The notes: generated from the sequence alone by a model not told the origin. A stretch of DNA of 64,000 nt from Noviherbaspirillum saxi (GCF_003591035.1 NZ_QYUO01000001.1:1922001-1986000), one strand, 5' to 3'. Numbered from the stretch's first letter, positions 28,209 to 38,077 are shown. Made by a program: numbers and translations.

Positions 28209-29603
28209 CTAGCGTGGCCGACAGGCCAGACTCATCAGCCGCTCAAGCGAGTGCTCCTGCTCGATCGCCAGCACACGAGTGACCAGCTCCCGTGCTGCCG
28301 CTTCCGGAACCACACGCGTGGCATTCGCCATGAACTTGCCGACGATATCCTTCCGCAACCACGGAAACTCGGGCGTGCCGAGGCTGGAAGACTTGCGGCA
28401 GCGCAAGATCTGGCCGGATTTCAGGTGGACGATCACTTCTCCCGGAAAGTGGGCGGGATAGTCGCTCAGGGGGTCGTCAACGCACTGCACCCGCGCAGCC
28501 AGTGCCAACACATCAGGCTCGTCCAGGGGTTCGTCGTGAAATGCGGCAAGGTCGACACGTCCCCGCACCAGCGCGAGCGCCACCACGTACTGGATGCTGA
28601 ACAAGGCGCGGTAAGGTTCAGTCGGGCGAATGCAGTCTTCCCGCGGTTCGGCGATCAGCTTGTGCAACTCCAGTGACAGGGGGCATTCGATTCGCTCGAC
28701 GTCGGCCAGGTTGAAGTGATCGCGCAGTTCGAGCGCCGCATCCACGGCGGCGTGCAGGAAGCCGCAGCACGGATAAGGCTTCAACGCAATTGCCGACGCA
28801 TGCCACACCGCACCCAACGCGTGGGTGGGCGACTGTTCGCCCTGTGGAACGCGCCGAATATGCGTCGCATACAGCCCGCGTGGACCTTCGAGCATCGTGT
28901 CAGGCCCAACGAAGCCGGCCCTGGCCATGCTTGCGGCGATCACGCCGGCATGCGCCGCCCAGCCGCCGTGAAAGCGCTTGAGCCATGACGTGCCGAGTTC
29001 CAGCACGCCGGCCGCCTGGCTGCCACACATGCCCAGCCCCCATGACAGTTGTTGCTCGCTCAGTCCCATGAGCTTGCCGGCGGTCGCAGCCGCAGCGAAC
29101 GTCCCGCAGATCGCGGTCGGATGGAATCCCCCGCGCATGAAATCGCCGGACGCAGCCAAGGCAAGGCGGCAACCGACCTCGAGTCCCAGGACATAAGACA
29201 ACAGCACCTGCTTACCACTCGCGCCCCGAACTTCTCCGACCGCGAGGGCCGCAGGCATGACCGGTGCGCTGGCGTGATAAATGGCGGCGATATGCGTGTC
29301 GTCGTAATCGAGGCCATGGGCGAGGACGCCGTTGACCAATGCGGCAGAGGCGGCCGACATCCGGTCTCCGAAGCCGATTGCCGTCGATGCGCCGCCCTCA
29401 CCGAGCGCCAGAACGCCCTGCAGGGCTGACTTGGCAAAACCAAAACCACTCGACGCGATCGCGACGCCCAGCGTGTCGAGGAGGTGCTCCTTGGCGGAAT
29501 CCCGTAGCGCAGCGGGGATTTGCTCGAACGTCATGCCGGCCGCGAAGCTCGCAAGCCTCTGAGTTTCTGTGGCAGCGACAGTAGTAGAAGAAGCGGTAGT
29601 CAT
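28209..29603 (-). CDS. MmgE/PrpD family protein
   Basis: The 464-aa protein belongs to the MmgE/PrpD family, which includes 2-methylcitrate dehydratase, cis-aconitate decarboxylase and iminodisuccinate epimerase. Typical segments are ALVNGVLAHGLDYDDTH, GGFHPTAICGTFAAAA and LKPYPCCGFLHAAVDAAL. The 2-methylcitrate context (prpB, prpC) is missing, so the substrate is unknown; a dehydratase or isomerase step on a dicarboxylate-like acid is likely. The ATG at 29603 is preceded by AAAGGAGACAC. It is 48 nt after the SDR gene. Confidence 0.9.
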   Translation of the reverse strand: MTTASSTTVAATETQRLASFAAGMTFEQIPAALRDSAKEHLLDTLGVAIASSGFGFAKSALQGVLALGEGGASTAIGFGDRMSAASAALVNGVLAHGLDYDDTHIAAIYHASAPVMPAALAVGEVRGASGKQVLLSYVLGLEVGCRLALAASGDFMRGGFHPTAICGTFAAAATAGKLMGLSEQQLSWGLGMCGSQAAGVLELGTSWLKRFHGGWAAHAGVIAASMARAGFVGPDTMLEGPRGLYATHIRRVPQGEQSPTHALGAVWHASAIALKPYPCCGFLHAAVDAALELRDHFNLADVERIECPLSLELHKLIAEPREDCIRPTEPYRALFSIQYVVALALVRGRVDLAAFHDEPLDEPDVLALAARVQCVDDPLSDYPAHFPGEVIVHLKSGQILRCRKSSSLGTPEFPWLRKDIVGKFMANATRVVPEAAARELVTRVLAIEQEHSLERLMSLACRPR

Positions 29604-29651
29604 GGTGCTGTGTCTCCTTTGGGCATTTATGATTTGCAAGGTAGCGACGCC

Positions 29652-30434
29652 TCAGCGCAGCAGACGCGAGCCGCCGTCCACGGTATATTCCGCGCCAGTA
29701 ATGTATGCGGCATCATCGGAGGCAAGAAAAGCAATCAATGATGCGACGTCTTCGGGCTTGCCAACACCTCCCAGCGGCACGCGGTCGAAGTACTGTTGTG
29801 CGGCATTGGCTGCCGCAGCATCCATGCCTTTATTCAGCTGGGCGGCGATGCTATCAATCATTCGCGTCGCGATCAGACCTGGGTGAACCGAGTTGCAGCG
29901 TACTTTCACGCCACCCTGGCTACCATGAAGCGCAACTGACTTGGTTAGCTGTGTCACGGCACCTTTGCTCGCGCCGTAAGCGACACTGTATGGCGTTGGG
30001 TAGTAGGCCGCGAGAGAGGAGATGTTTACGATGGAACCGCCTCCCTGCTTGCGCATCACCGGCATTACCTCCCTGCACCCCAGGAACGTGCCATCGAGAT
30101 TGACCTGGATGACGCGGCGCCATTCATCCAGCGACATGCGCTCCAGGTTGCCCGATGTGACGTCGCCTTCGATCCCTGCAGCATTCACCAGGATATGGAG
30201 TCCGCCATGACGGGCCGACACGCCGGTGACAACAGACTTCCAGTCCGATTCGCTGGAGACATCCAGTTTGACGTACTCGATACCGGCAGCTCTCATCAAT
30301 TCGGCATCTTCTACGGGGCGCAGGTCACCTACGATAACTGTTGCTCCTTGTTGAGCGAGAAGGTTCGCCGTAGCGGCACCGATTCCATTCGCTCCGCCGG
30401 TGATAAGGGCAACCTTGTTCTTGAACTTTTGCAT
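29652..30434 (-). CDS. SDR-family oxidoreductase (first)
   Basis: This classical short-chain dehydrogenase/reductase has the NAD(P) motif TGGANGIG (residues 12-19), the NAAG motif, and the catalytic Ser, Tyr and Lys (NISS and Y-G-A-S-K). An Asp at the end of strand 2 (VGDLRP) favours NAD+. The length (260 aa) is normal. The ATG at 30434 has AGGAG 8 nt upstream; an ATG at 30440 is also possible. It heads a three-gene unit with MmgE/PrpD and hydrolase. Its likely role is alcohol/ketone oxidoreduction of the catabolic substrate. Confidence 0.9.
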   Translation of the reverse strand: MQKFKNKVALITGGANGIGAATANLLAQQGATVIVGDLRPVEDAELMRAAGIEYVKLDVSSESDWKSVVTGVSARHGGLHILVNAAGIEGDVTSGNLERMSLDEWRRVIQVNLDGTFLGCREVMPVMRKQGGGSIVNISSLAAYYPTPYSVAYGASKGAVTQLTKSVALHGSQGGVKVRCNSVHPGLIATRMIDSIAAQLNKGMDAAAANAAQQYFDRVPLGGVGKPEDVASLIAFLASDDAAYITGAEYTVDGGSRLLR

Positions 30435-30535
30435 CTTCATCTCTCCTTTTGCATGTTTCTGCGATTTAGTTCCGTCATGCCGGATTGGCGTACACCAACA
30501 TCCGCCGCATTCGTGCGACAGAATGATTAACTTTT

Positions 30536-30551
30536 TAAGTCACACGACTTA
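30536..30551. promoter_or_regulatory. Palindrome upstream of the SDR-MmgE operon
   Basis: TAAGTC (30536-30541), four bases, GACTTA (30546-30551) is a perfect inverted repeat about 100 nt before the SDR start, in a 413-nt gap (30441-30853) with no gene. It is a candidate operator, perhaps for the AraC- or TetR-type regulator. I see no convincing promoter boxes. Confidence 0.4.
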
Positions 30552-30853
30552 TGAACTCCGAACTTGCTCTTCGCTATGAAACCGAGCCCAAGGTGTAGCA
30601 TTCGAGTTCGATCGGGTCATGGCGCAAAACAGTTCAACCTCGTCGCTATGGTCCGCTGCCAACTCGCGGAGCCGCGCCTGGTTTTGAAGTCACCTGAATC
30701 GCCGATTAGAAGAAACCCGATAGGAGTGGCATCTGTGGCGTTGCGGTGATCTCGGATTGGTGGTCGTAAGCATCTCCACAGTGCAGCAACTATATTTGTG
30801 TAGTGGTTCCCCAAAAAAGGGGCAAGCCGGCAAGAAACCAGGAAAGTCAGGCC

Positions 30854-31852
30854 TTATCGATCCAGCATCTTCATGATCGCCGCTGGGTACCGGTCTCCAG
30901 CGATACAGCCAGGAGCGAATATGTTTCCGATTTGTTCGATCGTTTCAGTGTCCAGACGAAGCTTCAAGGCGCCGAAGTTCTCATCCAGGTACGCAAGTGT
31001 GTCGCAGCCGCAGATCGCAAACAGCTGGGGATCTTTGTTGAACAGCCAGGCCAATGCCAACTGCGAAAGACTGCAGTGCATGTCCTTGGCAATGTCAGCG
31101 AGTTGGTCGACCAGCATGACGTTCTTCGGAAAGTTCTCGGGTGAAAAGCGCGGGTACAGCCGCCGCACGTCATCCGATTCCATTTGATCGAGGCTGCGCA
31201 GCTTGCCCGAAAGCATGCCACGCGCAAGCGGTGAGAAGGCCATCAGCGACACCCCGAGCTCGTCATAGACGTCGAGCATGCGTTCTTCGGCCTCTCGGGC
31301 CCACAAGGAGTACTCTGCCTGTACGGCGGTGATGGCGTGAACGGCACACGCGCGCCGCAATGTATGCTCCGATACCTCGCACAGGCCCAGGTAGCGGACC
31401 TTCCCTTCCCTGACCAGATCCGCCATTGCACCCACAGTGTCTTCGATCGGCACCTGGGGATCCAGGCGGTGCTGGAAGTACACATCGATACAATCCGTGT
31501 TTAGTCGTCGCATGGAAGCCTCACACGCCGCCCTGACATAGGCTGGATCGCTGCGGAGTCCAAGCCCAAGTCCCTCTCCGCTACGTACATACCCAAACTT
31601 GGTAGACAGCAGCACCCGGTCGCGCCGCCCTTCCAACGCTTTTGCCACCAGTTCCTCGTTGTGCCCCCATCCGTAGAAGTCGGCGGTGTCGATCAGATCG
31701 ATACCCCGATCGATGGCTTGGCGAATGACCTGAACCGACTCGGCGTCGGATCGCGCCCCGTAGGAGTTACTCATCGAATAACAACCGAGTGCCATGGCAC
31801 ACGCGTTCCTGCCAGTCTTGCCAAGCTGACGCTTGAAAAATTTGTCTTGCAT
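30854..31852 (-). CDS. Aldo/keto reductase
   Basis: The 332-aa protein is an NADPH-dependent AKR of the YajO/AKR13-like group. The catalytic residues are visible: Asp and Tyr in DLIDTADFYGWGHNEE, Lys in LLSTKFGY and His in DVYFQHRLDP. It would reduce an aldehyde or ketone in the catabolic pathway. The ATG at 31852 gives the normal start (KRQLGKTG); the far longer frame upstream runs antisense to the CoA ligase and is rejected. It follows the CoA ligase by 19 nt and ends the long operon. Confidence 0.92.
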   Translation of the reverse strand: MQDKFFKRQLGKTGRNACAMALGCYSMSNSYGARSDAESVQVIRQAIDRGIDLIDTADFYGWGHNEELVAKALEGRRDRVLLSTKFGYVRSGEGLGLGLRSDPAYVRAACEASMRRLNTDCIDVYFQHRLDPQVPIEDTVGAMADLVREGKVRYLGLCEVSEHTLRRACAVHAITAVQAEYSLWAREAEERMLDVYDELGVSLMAFSPLARGMLSGKLRSLDQMESDDVRRLYPRFSPENFPKNVMLVDQLADIAKDMHCSLSQLALAWLFNKDPQLFAICGCDTLAYLDENFGALKLRLDTETIEQIGNIFAPGCIAGDRYPAAIMKMLDR

Positions 31853-31871
31853 AGTGGGGGCCTCAGTATGC

Positions 31872-33479
31872 TTATTTGGATCTGGTGTACACGTTGTTCG
31901 CATCGGGGTGGAACGACTCAAGCAGCACACGCTCCAACGGTTTCTCCGATGCCGTCTTGGGTATCTCGTCGACCAACTGAAGGTAGGTCGGCACGCTGTT
32001 CCTCTCCAGGCGCTTCCCGCAGAATGCGAACAGCGATTCGGAATCCCACGTTGCCGGATTGCGGGCAACGATAGCTGCGACCAGGTCCTTTTCCCCCGGC
32101 ACCCCGGACGCGCTCGGTACGCCATAGATGAAGACATCATCGACATCCGGGTGCTCGGAGACCTCCTTCTCGATGAAGCCGGGCGAGATGAACTCCCCAT
32201 TGCGCCGCAGTTCGCTTCCCTTGCGATGCATGAAGTAGAGCCAGCCGTCCTCGTCGCGATAGCCGATATCGCCCATGCGCAGCAGGCCATCCCGGGTTTT
32301 CTTTTCCGAGGCTTCCGAATTGCGGTAGTAGTCGACAAGGATGGGGCTCCCGTCCATATTTGCAAACACGATCTCACCGGGCTGGAAGGGTTCGCACTCC
32401 CGATCTTCTTCATCGAGGATGCGGGCGGCCAGGCCTGGCGGCGGCTTGCCGAGGCTGCCGACGGGGCCGACGCCGGGAAGATTGAACGTAAGCCCTCCTT
32501 CCGCGGCGCCGTACCATTCGACGATCCGTACGCCGAAACGCTGCGCGAAATCATCCCAGAGTTCCTTTGGCATGCCCGAGCAGATGACCATGCGAAGCGG
32601 GTTATCGACTTCCTCCGGGCTTTTTGGCTCGCTGTAGATCGCGGTCGTCATGCCGCCCAGCAGGTTCAGCGTCGTGCAGCGGAATTCACGGATCACGGAC
32701 CACAACCGGCTCTTGGTGAACTTGCGGCTGAGCACGGCCGGGATCTGGTTATACAGCGCGCCACTCAGGGTGAAGAGCAGCGCATTGCCGTGGGTGAGCG
32801 ACAAGCCGGTGTACATCCGGTCGTTGGCGTCGATCCCGCACATCCTGACACCCAGGCTCGCCGCTGCATATCGGCCGTGCGAACAGATGATAGCCTTGGG
32901 GTCGCCCGTCGTTCCGGAGGTGAACAACATCTGCATGGGCGCCTCCGGGCTGAGCGCCGCAATCGGCAGTTCATCGCCCTCATCGACAAGGACTGCGTCG
33001 AGCCAGTCGGCTTTCTCCGGAAGGCTGGCCATACGTGGCCCCTCCGCATGGACCAGCCACATCCACTCCAGCCTCGGCACCTCGGGCGCCACCTCGATCA
33101 ATTGGTCGAGGCAGTAGGAACCGGCGATGATACCTTTGCACTCCACGAAGTCGAGCATGTACTGCAGCTTTTTGCCGCGTGTACGTGGATCGATCGGCAC
33201 GAACACAGTACCGAGAATCGACGACGCGATGATCGCATCGACGAACTCGGCATGGTTCTGCATCAGCAGCGCAAAGCGATCGCCCGGCCCCATCCCCCTG
33301 GAAGCCAATGCGCGAGCCAGCATCTGCCCTCGACGCCAGAGACTGTCGTAGTGACGATGGTCCACGAGGTTGACGCCAGTGTCGTCATGTGCGACGAAGG
33401 TCAGGAGCGGCGATTCGCTTGGCGAATTGACCCTGGACTTGACCAATTGGGCGAGAGAAGCAAAAGATGATGTTTGCAT
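31872..33479 (-). CDS. AMP-dependent acyl-CoA ligase (first)
   Basis: This enzyme of the ANL superfamily activates a carboxylic acid as an adenylate and transfers it to CoA. The 535-aa protein has the A3 P-loop motif MLFTSGTTGDPKA (about residue 185), the aromatic motif EWYGAAEGG, the A7 motif MGDIGYRDEDGW and the hinge/A8 segment, and ends with a C-terminal Lys in KTASEKPLER. The substrate is unknown. An ATG at 33527 would add 16 residues. A second ligase of the same fold lies in the same operon (36392-37993), so two different acids, or two steps, are activated. Confidence 0.92.
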   Translation of the reverse strand: MQTSSFASLAQLVKSRVNSPSESPLLTFVAHDDTGVNLVDHRHYDSLWRRGQMLARALASRGMGPGDRFALLMQNHAEFVDAIIASSILGTVFVPIDPRTRGKKLQYMLDFVECKGIIAGSYCLDQLIEVAPEVPRLEWMWLVHAEGPRMASLPEKADWLDAVLVDEGDELPIAALSPEAPMQMLFTSGTTGDPKAIICSHGRYAAASLGVRMCGIDANDRMYTGLSLTHGNALLFTLSGALYNQIPAVLSRKFTKSRLWSVIREFRCTTLNLLGGMTTAIYSEPKSPEEVDNPLRMVICSGMPKELWDDFAQRFGVRIVEWYGAAEGGLTFNLPGVGPVGSLGKPPPGLAARILDEEDRECEPFQPGEIVFANMDGSPILVDYYRNSEASEKKTRDGLLRMGDIGYRDEDGWLYFMHRKGSELRRNGEFISPGFIEKEVSEHPDVDDVFIYGVPSASGVPGEKDLVAAIVARNPATWDSESLFAFCGKRLERNSVPTYLQLVDEIPKTASEKPLERVLLESFHPDANNVYTRSK

Positions 33480-33533
33480 GGTCTTGTGTAATTTATCGAT
33501 TCGGTCCGATGTCGATAGCGCTCGCATACAGGC

Positions 33534-34772
33534 TTAACGCGCAAGGATCGTGATGCACGCCGACGCTTCCTCGACCCCGATCAGGCCACCGCCGTTCTCC
33601 GCCAGGCCGACGCGGGCATTAGCCACCTGGCGGGAGCCGGCTTCACCACGCAACTGCATCACCAGTTCGTAAACCTGCGCCAGACCGGTAGCGCCGATGG
33701 GATGTCCCTTGGACTCCAGGCCGCCAGAAGGATTGACCGGGATACGTCCGCCGAGCGACGTCTCGCCGCGCTCGGCCAACGGACCGCCTTCACCGATCGG
33801 ACAGAAACCGAGGAATTCGGTCTGGACAATTTCGCCCATTGCGGTCGCGTCATGTACTTCAGCCACGGACACATCGGACGGGCCCAAACCGGCTTTCTCA
33901 TAGGCTTGCCTGGCGGCCAATGCGGTACAGGCATTCGCGTCGTCATGGACATCACGATCCGCGCCGGCCCGCACCACGGAAGCCAAGACGCGGATTGCGC
34001 GCGACCGGTCCAGGCCCAGGCGTTTAAGCGCACTTTCGTTGCAGACGATGGCTGCTGCCGCCCCATCCGAAACGGGCGAGCACATCGGCAAGGTCAGCGG
34101 ATAGGTGATCGGCGGCCCGGCCAGGACCTGCTCGATAGTGTACGGCTCCCGATACTGCGACAGCGGGTTGTGCTGCGAGTGCTGGTGGTTCTTGGCGGCG
34201 ACCGCGGCCAGCTGGCGTTGGGTGGTTCCATAACGTTTCATGTGCTCGCGCGCGAGAGAGGCATAGATGTCCATGAACACGCTGTATGGCTTGGGCGAAG
34301 TCGTGCCCTCGGGAATTTCCAGCCCCTGCCCCAGTTGCAGCAGGCGCCGCTTGTTTTCCTCGACCTGCGTGATATCCCATCCGCTATCGAACGCTGAAAA
34401 CATCTTCGCACGATCTGCCGAATACATCTTCTCGGCGCCCACCGCCAGCGCGATATCGCATTCTCCCGCCTTGATAAAGTTGACCGCCAGATGCATGGCG
34501 GTGCTGGCGCTCGCACACGCATTCTCGACGGTGACGATGGGGATGCCGCCAATACCCATGGCGCGCAGCGCCACCGGCCCCCGGATCATGTGCTGACCCT
34601 CCATGTGCCCCTGCACACAGTTGCCGAAGTACGCGGCCTGAAGGCTCGTGGCCTCCACGCCCGCGTCCTCGAGCGCTGCATCCACAGCGATCTTTGTCAG
34701 CTGCTTGATATTCAGATCCAGCAGCCTTCCGAACAGCGTCATGCCGACGCCGACGACGTATACGTTTTCCAT
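33534..34772 (-). CDS. Thiolase-like protein (SCP-x/lipid-transfer type)
   Basis: Thiolases cleave beta-ketoacyl-CoA. This 412-aa protein is of the SCP-x/'lipid transfer' branch: the nucleophile Cys lies in VENACASASTA (about residue 85) and the catalytic His in ESKGHPIGATG. The start VYVVGVGMTLFGR and EVHDATAMGEI are typical. Members of this branch act in steroid and branched-chain side-chain degradation and often need a small zinc-ribbon OB-fold (DUF35) partner, which is absent here. It lies between the MDR and the first CoA ligase in a co-directional operon. Confidence 0.9.
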   Translation of the reverse strand: MENVYVVGVGMTLFGRLLDLNIKQLTKIAVDAALEDAGVEATSLQAAYFGNCVQGHMEGQHMIRGPVALRAMGIGGIPIVTVENACASASTAMHLAVNFIKAGECDIALAVGAEKMYSADRAKMFSAFDSGWDITQVEENKRRLLQLGQGLEIPEGTTSPKPYSVFMDIYASLAREHMKRYGTTQRQLAAVAAKNHQHSQHNPLSQYREPYTIEQVLAGPPITYPLTLPMCSPVSDGAAAAIVCNESALKRLGLDRSRAIRVLASVVRAGADRDVHDDANACTALAARQAYEKAGLGPSDVSVAEVHDATAMGEIVQTEFLGFCPIGEGGPLAERGETSLGGRIPVNPSGGLESKGHPIGATGLAQVYELVMQLRGEAGSRQVANARVGLAENGGGLIGVEEASACITILAR

Positions 34773-34793
34773 ATTCTTGTTCCTTCAATCAGA

Positions 34794-35768
34794 TTAAGAC
34801 GTGTGGGAGAGAACGATCTTCCCGAAATGGCTGTTTGTCGCCATGTGCTCTAGTGCCTGCGAAATTTCATCAAGTCGATACACCTTGTCGATCGGCATGC
34901 GCAGTTCCCCCTTGCTGATGAAAGGCTCCAGATCGCGTCTGGCGCGAGTGACGACCTCCACTACCTCGACCGGGCTTCGCGTGCGGAAGCTCACACCGAC
35001 ATAGTTGATGCGGCGCATCGAATGCAAGTCGAAATTAAAGTCGCCGCTTTCGCCGGCAATGCGGCCGACGTTAACCATACGGCCGCCGATACGTGTTGCC
35101 GCCAGCCCGCCGTTGACATACGGCCCAGCCACCATGTCGACGAGGAGATCAACCCCGTTCCCCTCGGTGACGTCGAGCACCTGTTTCACCCAATCCGACG
35201 CGCGGGTGTCGACGACGACGTCCGCGCCGAAGTCCTTCAACCGAGCGCGACGATCCGCCGAGGTCGATGAGCCGATAACCAATCCGGCACCTAGCGCTTT
35301 CGCGATTTGCAGACCTGACAGTCCCACGCCTGAACTAGCGCCCTGGACCAGGATCGACTGTCCGGCCTTGAATGCACCATTGGTCGCGATGGCGTCGTGC
35401 ATGGTCTGAAGACCTACGGGCAACGCTGCGGCCTGCTCGTAAGACATGTCTTGCGGAATGGAATACATCAGTGGGGCATATCCTAGAGTGAAGTCAGCAA
35501 ACCCCCCGATGCCTGCACCCATCACTCGATCACCGACCCGCCAGCCGCCCGCATCCTGGCCCAGTTCAACGATCTCGCCGGCCCATTCGACGCCCAGGGG
35601 CACGCCTTGTCCGCCTGCGCTGCCGTGGGCAGCCCCTTTTGCCATCACCAGATCGATGCGGTTCAGCGCACTGGCCTTCACCTGAACCAGAACCTGTCCC
35701 TTGCCCGGCTGTGGCCGAGCGACTTCGGTAACAACGACTTCACTGCCGTTAGAAACTATTGCACGCAT
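34794..35768 (-). CDS. Quinone-oxidoreductase-like MDR protein
   Basis: This 324-aa medium-chain dehydrogenase/reductase lacks the zinc ligands of alcohol dehydrogenases and has the NADPH motif VQGASSGVGLSGLQIAKALG (about residue 145), like quinone oxidoreductases and enoyl reductases. It has the GroES-like N-terminal half (GVEWAGEIVELGQDAGGWRVGD). Its probable role is reduction of an enone or enoyl intermediate. The ATG at 35768 is preferred over the TTG just before it, with GAGGA upstream. Confidence 0.9.
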   Translation of the reverse strand: MRAIVSNGSEVVVTEVARPQPGKGQVLVQVKASALNRIDLVMAKGAAHGSAGGQGVPLGVEWAGEIVELGQDAGGWRVGDRVMGAGIGGFADFTLGYAPLMYSIPQDMSYEQAAALPVGLQTMHDAIATNGAFKAGQSILVQGASSGVGLSGLQIAKALGAGLVIGSSTSADRRARLKDFGADVVVDTRASDWVKQVLDVTEGNGVDLLVDMVAGPYVNGGLAATRIGGRMVNVGRIAGESGDFNFDLHSMRRINYVGVSFRTRSPVEVVEVVTRARRDLEPFISKGELRMPIDKVYRLDEISQALEHMATNSHFGKIVLSHTS

Positions 35769-35810
35769 CAAAAAATCCTCCTAATCCTCGTCACTGTGTC
35801 GTGTATACGT

Positions 35811-36332
35811 TCATACCTTGCGGATCGGGTTGGTTCCATCCCAGTTGAGGGCCGCCAGTCGAACCTGCTCGAAGATCTGGCCCTTGGGACCGCTGATGTC
35901 CGACAGTTCGATCACCGTGCCAGGGGTGGACGCCGATTCGAAATAACAGAAACGTCCGGTCGGTCCGCCGATCTGCCCTTCCTGTGCGACCTTGTGTCCG
36001 AGCGAGCGCGCGCGGTCCAGAACAGCCTGGTAGTCCTTGGTCCAGTACGCGATATGCTGGATCCCCGTTCCACCCGCTTCCACGAACTCTTTCCACATGG
36101 AGGGCCCATCGTTCTTCATCTGGATCAGCTCGATCTGCATGTCACCGGAATTCGCGACAGCGGCACCGATCAAGGCGCTGGAAGCCTGTCCGCGATAGTT
36201 GAAGTAGTCAATGTTGACGTTCTCGGCATGGAACCATGGACCGACGCCCATGGACAGCCAATGCTGCATCGCCGCTTCGATATCCTGTACTACGTAACCA
36301 ATCTGGCAAATCTTTCCAAAGAGAGTGCTCAT
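35811..36332 (-). CDS. VOC-family (glyoxalase/dioxygenase superfamily) protein
   Basis: The 173-aa protein has the paired beta-alpha-beta-beta-beta modules of the vicinal-oxygen-chelate family (Glyoxalase_4 type). Potential metal ligands are the Glu in MQIELIQ, the His in GIQHIAYW and the Glu in GTVIELSD. Relatives include methylmalonyl-CoA epimerase and small isomerases, and an epimerase or isomerase role on a CoA ester is plausible beside the CoA ligases and thiolase. It is co-directional with both neighbours. Confidence 0.88.
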   Translation of the reverse strand: MSTLFGKICQIGYVVQDIEAAMQHWLSMGVGPWFHAENVNIDYFNYRGQASSALIGAAVANSGDMQIELIQMKNDGPSMWKEFVEAGGTGIQHIAYWTKDYQAVLDRARSLGHKVAQEGQIGGPTGRFCYFESASTPGTVIELSDISGPKGQIFEQVRLAALNWDGTNPIRKV

Positions 36333-36391
36333 AAGATTCCTTTGTATAGTTGATGGAACGGCTTCGCCGCCAATGTCAGCAAGCCCCAGCG

Positions 36392-37993
36392 TTACCTGGA
36401 CAGCTTGTATTCAGCCTTCTCCCGGTCCCAGGTCGTCGGGGTGACGCCCTGTTCGCGCAGGCGGTACTTCTCGATGCGGTGGGTCGGTGTCTTGGGAAAC
36501 TCGGTCCGGAAGTCAACAAAACGGGGCACTGCGTAATAAGGCATCAGACCCTCGCAGTGCTTGATCAGGTCAAGTGCCGAGACTTCCTGTCCGGGTTTGA
36601 GAACCATGCAGATCATGACCTCGTCCTCGCCGACTTCGGAGGGGACGGCAATCGCCGCCGATTCCAGCACTGCGGGATGCGAATTGACCACCATTTCGAC
36701 CTCGAACGCCGAGATGTTCTCGCCCCGACGGCGAATCGCATCCTTCTTCCGGTCGACAAAGTAGTAGTAGCCGTCGCTGTCCCGCTTCATCAGATCGCCG
36801 GTGTGGAACCAGAGGTTGCGGCTTTGTGCCATCGTGGCGTCGGGGTTCTTGTAGTACCCGTCCATCATGATGTAAGGCTCCTGCGGCCTGAACACGAGCT
36901 CGCCAATGGTGTCGATACCGACCGGCTCGTCGTTGTCGTCCACCAGGTCCACCTCATAGCCGCAGATCGGCAGTCCGATCGACCCTACGCGCGTTGCGTC
37001 GAGCGGATTGGACAGCGCCACACAGTTCTCGGTTTGACCATAGCCTTCGTGAATGCGCAGGCCGAATCGCTCTTCGAACTGCAGCCACAAATCCTTTGGC
37101 GCTCCGCCTCCCGTGGCCATCCGGACCGAATGCTTTCGGTCTCCCGGGGACGGCGGTTGCTTCATCAGGATGGGGATCATGCCGCCGATGTAGTTGATCT
37201 GGGTAGCGCGGCAGGCACGCAGCCGCTCCCAGAAGGTCGATGCGCTGAAGTAATCGTCGATGATCAAGGTTGCCCCAGCCATCAGGACCGGCATTGCCGT
37301 GACCAACTGGGCGTTGGCGTGGAACAGGGGCAGGCAGGTGTAGAGACGGTCGTCTTGCTTGACGCCCCTCCCTTCTGCGCCCTTGCTGCCATGCCACCAG
37401 AAGTAGTTATGGCACAGCAGGATGCCCTTGGACGGCCCCGTGGTTCCCGACGAATACATGAGTGCCAGCGGATCCAGGTTGGAAATTCTGACATCCGGCA
37501 AGGGAACGGATTGCGTTTCAAGCACATCGAAGGGATGGGCCGGAAGCGGGAGATCCGGGACCTGGGTCGATCCGCGCGACCACAGGATGACCTTCTCCAG
37601 CTTCCCGAAGCCAACCAGCTCATGCTGGAATCGCTCGAGATATTCCTGCGACATCACCGCCATGCGCGAGTCCGAGTGTTCGACGACATGGCGCAGCAGT
37701 GGTCCGCGGTAGCCGGTGTTCAAAGTCACCTCGACCAGCCCAATGCGCGCGCACGCAAACCACAGCGCCATGAACTCCGGGCAGTTGGGAAGCATGATGG
37801 CCAGCTTGTCACCCTTCTTGAGGCCAAGCGCCACCAGCCCGCCGGCGATGGTCGTGACCCATTCGTCGAATTGCCGGTAGCTCCAGGACTGATCGCCGAA
37901 CACGATGAACTCGCTGTCCGGTCGAAGCGACGCCTGCATGGAGAGGCAAGCGCCTAGCGTGCGTTGTTCGTTCTTTAATTCAAATGGGTTCAT
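36392..37993 (-). CDS. AMP-dependent acyl-CoA ligase (second, CaiC-like)
   Basis: The 533-aa ANL-superfamily enzyme resembles crotonobetaine/carnitine-CoA ligases (CaiC) in layout. Motifs: MYSSGTTGPSKGI (A3, about residue 182), HEGYGQTEN (A5), HTGDLMKRDSDGYYYFVDRK (A7) and IRRRGENIS (A8), with a C-terminal Lys-containing PTHRIEK. The CaiC likeness does not prove a carnitine substrate; no other cai genes are present. It starts 84 nt after dctM, linking substrate import to CoA activation. Confidence 0.92.
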   Translation of the reverse strand: MNPFELKNEQRTLGACLSMQASLRPDSEFIVFGDQSWSYRQFDEWVTTIAGGLVALGLKKGDKLAIMLPNCPEFMALWFACARIGLVEVTLNTGYRGPLLRHVVEHSDSRMAVMSQEYLERFQHELVGFGKLEKVILWSRGSTQVPDLPLPAHPFDVLETQSVPLPDVRISNLDPLALMYSSGTTGPSKGILLCHNYFWWHGSKGAEGRGVKQDDRLYTCLPLFHANAQLVTAMPVLMAGATLIIDDYFSASTFWERLRACRATQINYIGGMIPILMKQPPSPGDRKHSVRMATGGGAPKDLWLQFEERFGLRIHEGYGQTENCVALSNPLDATRVGSIGLPICGYEVDLVDDNDEPVGIDTIGELVFRPQEPYIMMDGYYKNPDATMAQSRNLWFHTGDLMKRDSDGYYYFVDRKKDAIRRRGENISAFEVEMVVNSHPAVLESAAIAVPSEVGEDEVMICMVLKPGQEVSALDLIKHCEGLMPYYAVPRFVDFRTEFPKTPTHRIEKYRLREQGVTPTTWDREKAEYKLSR

Positions 37994-38077
37994 GACAATT
38001 ACGTTTCAAATTAGTTGGATTGAGTGGGTCGATTTCAGGCCGGGAAACAACATCAGATCGGCGTTGTCGTCACCGCA

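Noticed and set aside
31833..33470. 545-codon plus-strand frame opposite the first acyl-CoA ligase
   Set aside because: The ligase on the minus strand has all ANL motifs; the plus-strand product has none.
36350..37957. 535-codon plus-strand frame opposite the second acyl-CoA ligase
   Set aside because: Same reason: mirror of a real gene with no recognisable domain.
36392..37993. Carnitine-CoA ligase of a carnitine pathway
   Set aside because: Only general likeness to CaiC; no caiA, caiB, caiD or betaine genes nearby.
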